From positions 334,615 through 398,614 of the forward strand of contig NZ_ACZN01000014.1 in assembly GCF_000176135.1 (NCBI RefSeq): 64,000 nucleotides of DNA, written 5' to 3'. Positions 28,509 to 34,961 of this stretch are shown in pieces (the stretch's first letter is position 1; each line of letters opens with the position of its first letter). The notes beneath the pieces are model-generated. The model saw only the letters and a list, made by a program, of their open reading frames with translations. It made no database searches and had not been told where the DNA came from. The position numbers were made by a program, and so were the translations under genes. The stretch is from Vibrio coralliilyticus ATCC BAA-450. Its GTDB lineage: Bacteria; Pseudomonadota; Gammaproteobacteria; Enterobacterales; Vibrionaceae.

Positions 28509-28919
28509 ATGATTCGATTACTTTATTACAGTGTGGCTTCCAGTGAGATGACCATGATGGATCTGAAAGGCATTTTAGACGTGGCTCGCAAGAACAACGG
28601 CCGCCGGGATGTGACCGGCATGCTGTGCTACGACAACGAGTATTTCTTGCAAATTTTAGAAGGCGAGCCCACCGAGGTCACCGACTTGTTCTTGACCATA
28701 GGTCGAGATGAGCGCCACCATGATGTCACCATCATGGGTGTGCAGTCGATCGAGAAACGTGCCTTTGGTCAGTGGGATATGGGTTACGCAGGCAGCAGCG
28801 AAACGTTGCAAAGCCACATGCAAACACTCAACATGGACAGCTTTGATCCGACCGCACTCACGGTCAAACAAGCCGCGGTATTGCTGTACGACCTTTCCAA
28901 AGCCCAAACCGCCGTGTGA
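28509..28919 (+). CDS. BLUF-domain blue-light photoreceptor
   Basis: 136 aa. All key FAD-binding residues are present at the spacing of AppA: Y6 (LLYYS), N30 (ARKNN), Q48 (FLQILEGE) and W89 (FGQWDM). The DLxxIL, VTGML and RDERHHDVTI segments also fit. After the domain only about 40 residues follow, so it is a short BLUF that must act by binding a partner. AAGGA lies 8 bases before the ATG. The divergent cytoplasmic histidine kinase is the obvious partner candidate; the EAL-HDOD gene nearby is another. Confidence 0.93.
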   Translation: MIRLLYYSVASSEMTMMDLKGILDVARKNNGRRDVTGMLCYDNEYFLQILEGEPTEVTDLFLTIGRDERHHDVTIMGVQSIEKRAFGQWDMGYAGSSETLQSHMQTLNMDSFDPTALTVKQAAVLLYDLSKAQTAV

Positions 28920-28944
28920 TGGCAGTCCAAGGCCTTCGACCAAT

Positions 28945-28976
28945 AAAAAAGCTGGCCCTTGGAGTCGATGGCCAGC
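28945..28976 (-). terminator. Hairpin with A6 on the plus side; terminator for minus-strand transcripts
   Basis: GCTGGCC / GGCCAGC 7-bp stem with a 12-base loop, preceded by AAAAAA on the plus strand, which is a U-run on the minus strand. It would end transcription of the tautomerase gene. A very similar element lies at 41062-41097. Confidence 0.6.
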
Positions 28977-29132
28977 GTAAGTCACACAGTTAACAATAAG
29001 ACGTGCCGTTTTTTTCCGGCTACAGAACGGTATCACGTTCGGGGGCCGAGGGCGACCCTCAGTGATAACCCAACCTCGGCTTTGTTCGGTTTCTCGAGCG
29101 CCGACACACTCTTTAACCACGGTAATGATGCA

Positions 29133-29348
29133 TTACGTCTTTACGTTGCTCTGGGGAGACGTCGCGCGATCCGCGTGCAACTGGCCACCTTTCCCCCAAT
29201 GCTCCTCGTCGAAATTCTGAAAAAAGACCGTCACTGCTTCTGGCGCAGTGCCATACGCTTCCTCGAACGCTTCAGTAATACGCTGAAGCAGCAATTGTTT
29301 TTGCGCTTTGCTCCGACCAGGGGATTGTTGAATCGTCACGACAGGCAT
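29133..29348 (-). CDS. 4-oxalocrotonate tautomerase family protein
   Basis: 71 aa. Begins MPVVTIQQSPGRS, exposing the catalytic Pro-1 after Met removal, with the typical helix (KAQKQLLLQRITEAFEEAYG) and the second strand (AVTVFFQNFDEEHWGKGG). Members are small oligomeric tautomerases acting on keto-enol acids. The substrate is not predictable. It lies 120 bases downstream of the LysR gene on the same strand. Confidence 0.88.
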   Translation of the reverse strand: MPVVTIQQSPGRSKAQKQLLLQRITEAFEEAYGTAPEAVTVFFQNFDEEHWGKGGQLHADRATSPQSNVKT

Positions 29349-29468
29349 ACACGTCTCCTTGATGATCGCCAGTTCTTGAAAAAGGACAAGCCCCCATCAT
29401 GCCGAGAATACCTCCAGACGGCAAGTGCCACGGTCACACCCGCTTACGTGGCACACAGGCCAGGCCCC

Positions 29469-30389
29469 TTACCGTGACCCGTGACTCGCCACCCACCGGT
29501 GGATCGGCTCTAAGGCGTTGTGAATGTAGTGCTGCGTGAATCGTTTAAAGGCTTGGGCTTTCGCTCCCATAAGCTGGCCACTTGGCCAAATCAAGTACAC
29601 GTCGCGAGACGGCCCAACCCATTCACTTAAAGGTGTCACCAATGTCTCTGACTCCAAACTGCTCAGCACTTCTGTTGCGGGCAGCAACGCGATCCCCAAA
29701 CCGTCTTGGGCCCACAGACAGGCCATACGAATATCGTCCACTTGCAGGCCGCGCGGCAGTCGGATCACCTCTGTCTGATCCAACCCTACGCGCTGCATCG
29801 GCCAAACGGGCAAATGCGACACCGTAATGCAGCGATGTTGATTCAGATCCGTCAAAGCGGTCAAGGGAGGCGCTTTCGCCAAATAGGCAGGCGACGCCAC
29901 CAGTAATGTGGGGATCGCCCCCAACCCGACTTGGTACAACCCAGAGTCGGGCTGGGGACCAATACGCAGCGCGATGTCAGCTTGCTCCTGCACCACATCT
30001 TTGTTGTCGTTGTTGAGCTTGAGATCCAATACCACATCAGGATACGCCGACAGGAACTCACTCCATAGAGGCTGAAGAAAGCCCAAAGCAATGTTGGTCG
30101 GGGCCAGCACCGTCAGCGGGCCAGCTAACGACGCCACCTGCTGGCTCATCCGATCGCGAGTCTTCTCAAGGTCGGCCACCAACGGAGCAAAAGCCGCGTA
30201 ATACGCATGGCCTTCCGCCGTGAGCCGAAATTGACGGGCGCTACGATGGATCAACTGACACCCTAACTCCGACTCCAGCTTTTTCAGCCGCCGCGTCACT
30301 GTCGCCGCGGGCAACGCCAGGGCCGCGGACGCCGATTTCAACCCGCGCAACTGAGCAATGTGGACAAAAAGCGCCATATCATCGAACAT
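29469..30389 (-). CDS. LysR-family transcriptional regulator
   Basis: 306 aa. N-terminal winged helix (FVHIAQLRGLKSASAALALP, AATVTRRLKKLE, LIHRSARQFRLTAEG) and a C-terminal substrate-binding-like effector domain. It closely resembles the DhcR/PA-type LysR group that regulates a divergent gene. The divergent ABM-domain gene starts 98 bases away, and the space between holds three related half-sites (30395-30447). It probably controls that operon and itself. Confidence 0.9.
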   Translation of the reverse strand: MFDDMALFVHIAQLRGLKSASAALALPAATVTRRLKKLESELGCQLIHRSARQFRLTAEGHAYYAAFAPLVADLEKTRDRMSQQVASLAGPLTVLAPTNIALGFLQPLWSEFLSAYPDVVLDLKLNNDNKDVVQEQADIALRIGPQPDSGLYQVGLGAIPTLLVASPAYLAKAPPLTALTDLNQHRCITVSHLPVWPMQRVGLDQTEVIRLPRGLQVDDIRMACLWAQDGLGIALLPATEVLSSLESETLVTPLSEWVGPSRDVYLIWPSGQLMGAKAQAFKRFTQHYIHNALEPIHRWVASHGSR

Positions 30390-30394
30390 GATTT

Positions 30395-30447
30395 CATTTA
30401 TGGAATTAGTAATTCATAAATGGATTATATTCATCATTTATGAAATT
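30395..30447. promoter_or_regulatory. Probable LysR operator with three half-sites
   Basis: CATTTATGGAATT (30395-30407) is followed by its near inverse AATTCATAAATG (30411-30422) and a third copy CATTTATGAAATT (30435-30447). They lie exactly between the divergent regulator and target starts. Confidence 0.6.
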
Positions 30448-30486
30448 CACTATGCTTTTTTCGTCACAAGGAAACAGGAGAACAGC

Positions 30487-30786
30487 ATGACCACATTATA
30501 CGTCACGGCAGGACTGGTATTGTCGAGTGAGAGGCCCCGTCAAGAGGTGTTAGCCGCCATGCGTCAACTGACACAAGCCACCCTAACGGAACCGGGCTGT
30601 GTGTCGTTTGAATTCTTGGCCCACCACGCCGATCCCTCGCGTTTCACCCTCTGGGAGCGCTGGGATAGCGAGGCAGCCCTCGACGCCCATTATCACAAAG
30701 CGCACACCCGCGCATACCTATCCCAAGGCTGGACCCGGATCGAGTCTCTACACAAACACTACTCGTTGACGTCGCCGGAGGCTTAA
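30487..30786 (+). CDS. ABM-domain (YgiN-like) quinol monooxygenase
   Basis: 99 aa from ATG 30487, which has AGGAG at 7-8 bases; the frame is open 43 codons upstream through the operator and is not used. Residues show the antibiotic-biosynthesis-monooxygenase fold: EVLAAMRQLTQATLTEPGCV, FEFLAHHADPSRFTLWERW, and the A-L-D-A-H-Y-H-K helix. Family members are cofactor-free oxygenases acting on quinols or phenols, or dimeric stress proteins. Its stop overlaps the next start (TAATG), so translation is coupled. Confidence 0.88.
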   Translation: MTTLYVTAGLVLSSERPRQEVLAAMRQLTQATLTEPGCVSFEFLAHHADPSRFTLWERWDSEAALDAHYHKAHTRAYLSQGWTRIESLHKHYSLTSPEA

Positions 30787-31001
30787 TGAAACAACGTATC
30801 GTCTTTGGCGTCTTGATGTCTTTGTTACTCTCTAGCTTAATGACCCTATGGGTAACTTGGCTCAATCTCGGCATGACCCCAGCGTTTTTCGCCGCATGGG
30901 GCAAAGCCTTCGTCTGTGCTTGGCCTGCCGCGGCGGCCATTGCCATCAGCCTAGGGCCATATGTTCAACGGATGACAACACGGCTGCTCAGACCTCGATA
31001 G
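30786..31001 (+). CDS. DUF2798 two-helix membrane protein
   Basis: 71 aa with two transmembrane helices (VLMSLLLSSLMTLWVTWLN and AFFAAWGKAFVCAWPAAAAIAI) separated by the typical GMTPxFFxxW turn, ending in a basic tail (RMTTRLLRPR). This is the DUF2798 pattern. Its start overlaps the monooxygenase stop by one base. Function unknown in the family; often found with LysR-controlled oxidoreductases. Confidence 0.85.
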   Translation: MKQRIVFGVLMSLLLSSLMTLWVTWLNLGMTPAFFAAWGKAFVCAWPAAAAIAISLGPYVQRMTTRLLRPR

Positions 31002-31028
31002 TCCACGAGATCTGGCCGTATCACTGCC

Positions 31029-31406
31029 CTAGGACAGGTCGGCGATGAACTCCATCTCGACCTTAGCGGCCAAAGGTAACGCGGCAACCGCAACGCACAG
31101 GCGGGCAGGTTTATGAGAGCCGAAAAAAGCCTCATACACCCCATTAATGCGATCGAAGTCTGTCATGTCGGTCACGTACACGCCTACCCTCGCGATACGG
31201 GCTTTGGTGCCCCCCGCGTCTTCGACAATCGCTAAACCATTTTTTAAACACTGCTTGGCTTGCTCCGCGGCATCTTCTGAGACCATGTGCATCGTTTTCG
31301 GATCGAGCGGTAATTGCCCAGAGACACATAAGGTCTTGCTGAGGATCGCGGCATGAGAGTATGGGCCCACCGCTTTCGGGGCCCGTTTTGACGAGGTCAG
31401 TTTCAT
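31029..31406 (-). CDS. RidA-family protein (reactive enamine/imine deaminase)
   Basis: 125 aa. APKAVGPYSHA, VSGQLPLDPKT and KPARLCVAVAALP match the RidA fold, with the substrate-carboxylate Arg in PARLC. These trimeric proteins hydrolyse reactive 2-aminoacrylate-type imines made by PLP enzymes or amino-acid oxidases. A D-amino-acid oxidase in the same replicon would produce imines, but the genes are 17 kb apart. AAGGA lies 8 bases before the ATG. A 31-codon frame on the same strand lies 65 bases upstream. Confidence 0.9.
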   Translation of the reverse strand: MKLTSSKRAPKAVGPYSHAAILSKTLCVSGQLPLDPKTMHMVSEDAAEQAKQCLKNGLAIVEDAGGTKARIARVGVYVTDMTDFDRINGVYEAFFGSHKPARLCVAVAALPLAAKVEMEFIADLS

Positions 31407-31754
31407 GGTCAGTTTCCTTGGTTACAATTCGTTCACTCAAAGACTCGGGGATGGTCAACCAACACCATGGCTCAGTCGCGGTTGTCAGCGCACACACCGC
31501 TTGGCACATCAGACACACTCGCTAGGCACAGCAAGGCCCCAAGCATCAATACGACCAGTGTAAACATAGCGAGCCCTCTTGAGGATGTGGTCAACTTAAT
31601 CACGGCTCCGTACCCCTCAGTCTGGGGGACCGTCCGCTTCGCGCTCAGACGAAGGATTCGGGCTGGAGCGGCGTTTCATCCTAGAAACGCCCCCTTAGGC
31701 TGCAAACTTAATTATCATTAACAGGGTTTATTAAGCCACTGACCCAACGCTCCC
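31407..31754. other. Intergenic region with hairpin
   Basis: 348 bases. Apart from the possible 31-codon gene, there is an 8-bp hairpin at 31670-31691 (GGCGTTTC / GAAACGCC, 6-base loop) without U-run. Nothing else was recognised. Confidence 0.4.
31472..31567 (-). CDS. Possible 31-aa small membrane protein or lipoprotein
   Basis: ATG at 31567 with AAGAGGG 6 bases upstream. The product begins MFTLVVLMLGALLCLASVS and ends in a short polar tail. One hydrophobic helix with a Cys could be a membrane peptide or lipobox. It is on the same strand as the RidA gene, 65 bases upstream, and could share its transcript. The evidence is only the ribosome site and the composition. Confidence 0.35.
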   Translation of the reverse strand: MFTLVVLMLGALLCLASVSDVPSGVCADNRD

Positions 31755-32483
31755 TCAATGTAACGTCAAGGATTCCAGATCCCCCGGGAACACCCCTTGC
31801 GTAAAAGAGGGAACAATCAACTCCGGTGCCAGCAATAGATTCATCCCGTTACGCTTGGCCACCGGATTGCCCAAAGTATCCCAGCCGCGTTGATGAGAGT
31901 AGTCGACCGATATGTGAGTGATCGACGAAAAGAAGTGCAACGACACGGACCGCGCAATGCACTGCTTCACCGCTGTGCCCACCGCGCGTTTTTGGGGAGA
32001 GAACACCAGCACAATCTTCTCGTACGATTCCAATACACGCGTGTCGCCATCTCGATGCGGAAACACACACAACGGACTTGGCCGAGCTCCCTGTTGATAT
32101 GTTCTCATAGCACTCATTAATCCCGACCACACTGGTCGCCCAACGCGATTGAGCAAGGTGTACGCATCACGTGCTCCCGTGACGGTTCGTGTTAACTGCG
32201 CCCCCTTTTCAAGGGTCAGGAGCTCGCCCGGTTGCACAGGCTCTGTCCACGTAGGCACGACGGCATCGTCATCATGCAGGGAACCGACGTGAAAAAAACC
32301 GTGGCATTCTGAGCGCCAGGAAAGATGGATCAGGTGATAAAATCGATCGACTGTCGCCCAGACCGTCGAGACCCCCTGATCGGGATCGCACGCTTTCACC
32401 CCTTTGAATACCTGTAACTGATGCCCTTGAAGCGCGGCGATACTGGCCGCATCTAACCGAATCGTAACGGAATAAGTGGTCAT
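31755..32483 (-). CDS. Hypothetical protein, 242 aa
   Basis: Not recognised. AGGAGG six bases before the ATG makes it a sure gene. The protein is soluble, beta-rich, without signal peptide. LQVFKGVKACDPDQGVSTVWATV and GARPSPLCVFPHRDG are the most distinctive segments. Single gene, divergent from the small gene at 32662. No function is proposed. Confidence 0.65.
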   Translation of the reverse strand: MTTYSVTIRLDAASIAALQGHQLQVFKGVKACDPDQGVSTVWATVDRFYHLIHLSWRSECHGFFHVGSLHDDDAVVPTWTEPVQPGELLTLEKGAQLTRTVTGARDAYTLLNRVGRPVWSGLMSAMRTYQQGARPSPLCVFPHRDGDTRVLESYEKIVLVFSPQKRAVGTAVKQCIARSVSLHFFSSITHISVDYSHQRGWDTLGNPVAKRNGMNLLLAPELIVPSFTQGVFPGDLESLTLH

Positions 32484-32661
32484 ATTCTGCCTCCTAACTA
32501 GTCACACTGCCCACCGGGTTCCTATACTATGCACTGTGTAACGTAGCCGCTCCGTATCAATACAGTATCAGTTTCCCACTCGACGCCAGCAAACCACCCA
32601 TCCTGGACTATCTTTATAACAGGTACACCCAATCTTTTTATCGCAGAATGTGAGGTTGCGC

Positions 32662-32901
32662 ATGAGTATTGATCCCCTCGTTTTTCTTCAGCAACACGCC
32701 AAGGCCCATCCCACCCCAGCCAGTGTCCTCACCACTCAAGAGTTCGTCAGGTGGTGGGATCAGCAATGCCCTTCGTGTGCGCTTGATATGACACAAGCCA
32801 ACCTCATCTTGCACAATCTCACCACCACACAAGCCGAACTGTCACTCGCGACCAAGTTTGATGCCGAACGCGATCTGTGCTGGAGTTACACCATGAAGTG
32901 A
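32662..32901 (+). CDS. Hypothetical protein, 79 aa
   Basis: The ATG at 32662 has GAGG 7 bases upstream; a GTG at 32650 is also open. Small soluble helical protein with a C-P-S-C pair (residues about 37-40) in WWDQQCPSCALD. It could bind metal through these cysteines, but only two are present. Followed by a hairpin terminator. Function unknown. Confidence 0.5.
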   Translation: MSIDPLVFLQQHAKAHPTPASVLTTQEFVRWWDQQCPSCALDMTQANLILHNLTTTQAELSLATKFDAERDLCWSYTMK

Positions 32902-32906
32902 CAAAA

Positions 32907-32926
32907 GAGGCGCCCTTAGGCGCCTC
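32907..32926. terminator. Hairpin between convergent genes
   Basis: GAGGCGCC-CTTA-GGCGCCTC, perfect 8-bp stem. On the minus strand it is followed by TTTT, on the plus strand by a mixed pyrimidine run. It serves the small gene at 32662 and the racemase gene. Confidence 0.75.
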
Positions 32927-32938
32927 AGTTCTCCCCAT

Positions 32939-33676
32939 TTATTGAGGGAATTCCGTCGGGGGCTCGTAAGTAATACGACTCGCCCGCAGTCGGTTACTCA
33001 TCAAACTCTGCAACATACCAATAGCCGCTCCGACAGGGGCCACGACAGGTACATAACGCCCCAGTTCGTCTTCCAACGCGTCCGTGAGCCACTGATTGAC
33101 TTCCAACATCCCAGTGCACCCAAGCACAATTGCCTCAGCTTGGTCGTCTCTGATCGCGCTAAGGCTTTGTGCCAACAACGCCTGTTGGAGTTCGATTTTA
33201 TTGTCCAATTTCTCTACTGGGATCCCCGCTTGGCGCACAGAGGCCAAATGATTGGCCATGCCCCACTGGCGTGCCAAGTCCCACAACATAGGCACCACAG
33301 AGCTGACCACGGTCACGATGGAAAACCGGCTCGAGACCATAGCGGCGTTCATCATTGCAGGGGCAAAGCCCCCCACCACTGGAATGTCGACAATTTCCTT
33401 CACCGCCTCCACCGCTGGCTCCCCAAAGCAATTGATGAACAATCCATCATACCCATCGCGTTCCGCTTCGAGTGCCACCCGAGCGATATCACGGCCATCC
33501 CACAATTCGGCCGCTCGACTTTGAATGAAGGGGGTAGCCCGATCCCCCAGCGCTTGATAGTCGACGTGAACGTTAGGGGCACGGATGGGTTCGATCTCGC
33601 GTTTGAATGCCTCGATGAACGGGCGAGCCCCCGCTTCAGAAATGGGGATGATCACCAATAGTCGTTGCTCAGTCAT
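32939..33676 (-). CDS. Asp/Glu/hydantoin racemase family protein
   Basis: 245 aa. The two catalytic cysteines are in FINCFGEPAVEA and VLGCTGMLEV, with VVGGFAPAMMNAA between them, as in hydantoin and Asp/Glu racemases. It epimerises a carbon by two-base proton transfer without cofactor. ATG 33676 with AAGGAG 7-8 bases upstream is preferred to 33697. The start follows the DUF917 stop by one base, so the pair is translationally coupled and likely acts on one substrate. Confidence 0.88.
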   Translation of the reverse strand: MTEQRLLVIIPISEAGARPFIEAFKREIEPIRAPNVHVDYQALGDRATPFIQSRAAELWDGRDIARVALEAERDGYDGLFINCFGEPAVEAVKEIVDIPVVGGFAPAMMNAAMVSSRFSIVTVVSSVVPMLWDLARQWGMANHLASVRQAGIPVEKLDNKIELQQALLAQSLSAIRDDQAEAIVLGCTGMLEVNQWLTDALEDELGRYVPVVAPVGAAIGMLQSLMSNRLRASRITYEPPTEFPQ

Positions 33677-33677
33677 G

Positions 33678-34934
33678 TCAGTCTCCTTGTTGAGCATGTG
33701 TCGCTAGGTTCGGGCCAAAGTAGCCCAGAGATTGCAATAAGGTGTTGAAACGCGCCAATTCAGCCCCCGTCGTCAAGGCTGGGGCGGCAGGCAACCTGAA
33801 CAGAAACACCTCTTGCCCTTCCACCACATCTTCGACAGATAGGCCATGGAAGCCCTGCAAATTCGCCTGCGCAGCCTCGCGCTCATCGGGGGACAAAGGC
33901 TGCACAATCCGCTTAATGACCGGCGGTTCAAGACGCCCCATCAAACACAGCAGATCGGGCGCCATTCCTAATGGATGACTGCATTGCGTATCCCATACAA
34001 TCAAATTTTCATTCTGATTGACGACCACGAGAGTGCGTTCGGCGCCAGTGTCATCCTGCTGGACGAGGGTGAGCACAGTGAAATCAAATCCCCCCTGCGA
34101 TCGCGAGGAGATCTTAGCCAACCGGCAAGGTTGCGTGTTGTCAAACAATGGCGTCAGTGGCTGATCGAAAGTTTGGGTGTATTCATCGCGAAACGCCCCG
34201 AGTGGATCAGGGCAGTCCGGCGCAATTTGCCGTAACATCTTACCGATAGCCCGAGAGTGCGTTACCGTGTCTGCGATCAACCCCTGACGTGCCTCTGACG
34301 CTGTCATCGCCCAACCCGCAATCGCGGCAATGCCATCAAACGTACCCACGCTACTCAACAAGGGACGCAAGGTCATTTCAGCGATTTGCGCCTGCTCGAC
34401 AGGCGTACTGTTTGGGGTCAGGTCCAACGTCAACGCCCCCGGATATTGTCCCCCCTTAAATGGCCCATCCGCGGCATTCAAGATCACCAATGGGGTCGCT
34501 GCAATCGACTCGCTGAACGTTAATAAACTCAACGTTGGCACAGAGCGGTTGGCCCCATCGGCATTCAGCACCTTGAGTGGCCCGTCTCGCTTGGAAATCG
34601 CCGCCAACATGGCAACAAACAAGTTTGACCCCGTTTCTACCGACACCACAAACGTCAGAGGCTCCGTCAGCCGGCGCTGCAAAACCGATAGTGCCCGAGT
34701 TTCTGCCCCATTGAGCCCAATTTTTTCAAAACTCTCGGGCGATCCCATCGCCGCCACCACCGCACCTCGATCCTGCGCTTCAAGCGCCTGCATGTCGACC
34801 AATTGCACACCATGGTCCGCCATTAGGATCTGCTGGATGAATGCATACGCGGTTTGAATCGAACCGCCCCCTCCACTGGCCAACAGCGTGGCGCCACTGG
34901 CGATGTCAAACAAATCCTCTCGTGCTAATTCCAT
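33678..34934 (-). CDS. DUF917 / S-methyl-thiohydantoin desulfurase-type protein
   Basis: 418 aa. LASGGGGSIQTAYAFI near the start, VVAAMGSPESFEKIGLNGAE, and the C-terminal ICWDTxCSHPLGMAPD-like segment (IVWDTQCSHPLGMAPDLL) fit the DUF917 family, which includes S-methyl-thiohydantoin desulfurases. These proteins are often paired with hydantoin racemases or hydantoinases, as here. ATG 34934 has AGGAG 8 bases upstream; the GTG at 34943 abuts the ribosome site. First gene of a two-gene operon. Confidence 0.82.
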   Translation of the reverse strand: MELAREDLFDIASGATLLASGGGGSIQTAYAFIQQILMADHGVQLVDMQALEAQDRGAVVAAMGSPESFEKIGLNGAETRALSVLQRRLTEPLTFVVSVETGSNLFVAMLAAISKRDGPLKVLNADGANRSVPTLSLLTFSESIAATPLVILNAADGPFKGGQYPGALTLDLTPNSTPVEQAQIAEMTLRPLLSSVGTFDGIAAIAGWAMTASEARQGLIADTVTHSRAIGKMLRQIAPDCPDPLGAFRDEYTQTFDQPLTPLFDNTQPCRLAKISSRSQGGFDFTVLTLVQQDDTGAERTLVVVNQNENLIVWDTQCSHPLGMAPDLLCLMGRLEPPVIKRIVQPLSPDEREAAQANLQGFHGLSVEDVVEGQEVFLFRLPAAPALTTGAELARFNTLLQSLGYFGPNLATHAQQGD

Positions 34935-34961
34935 CTTGCTCACTCCTGATTTCTAACAAAA

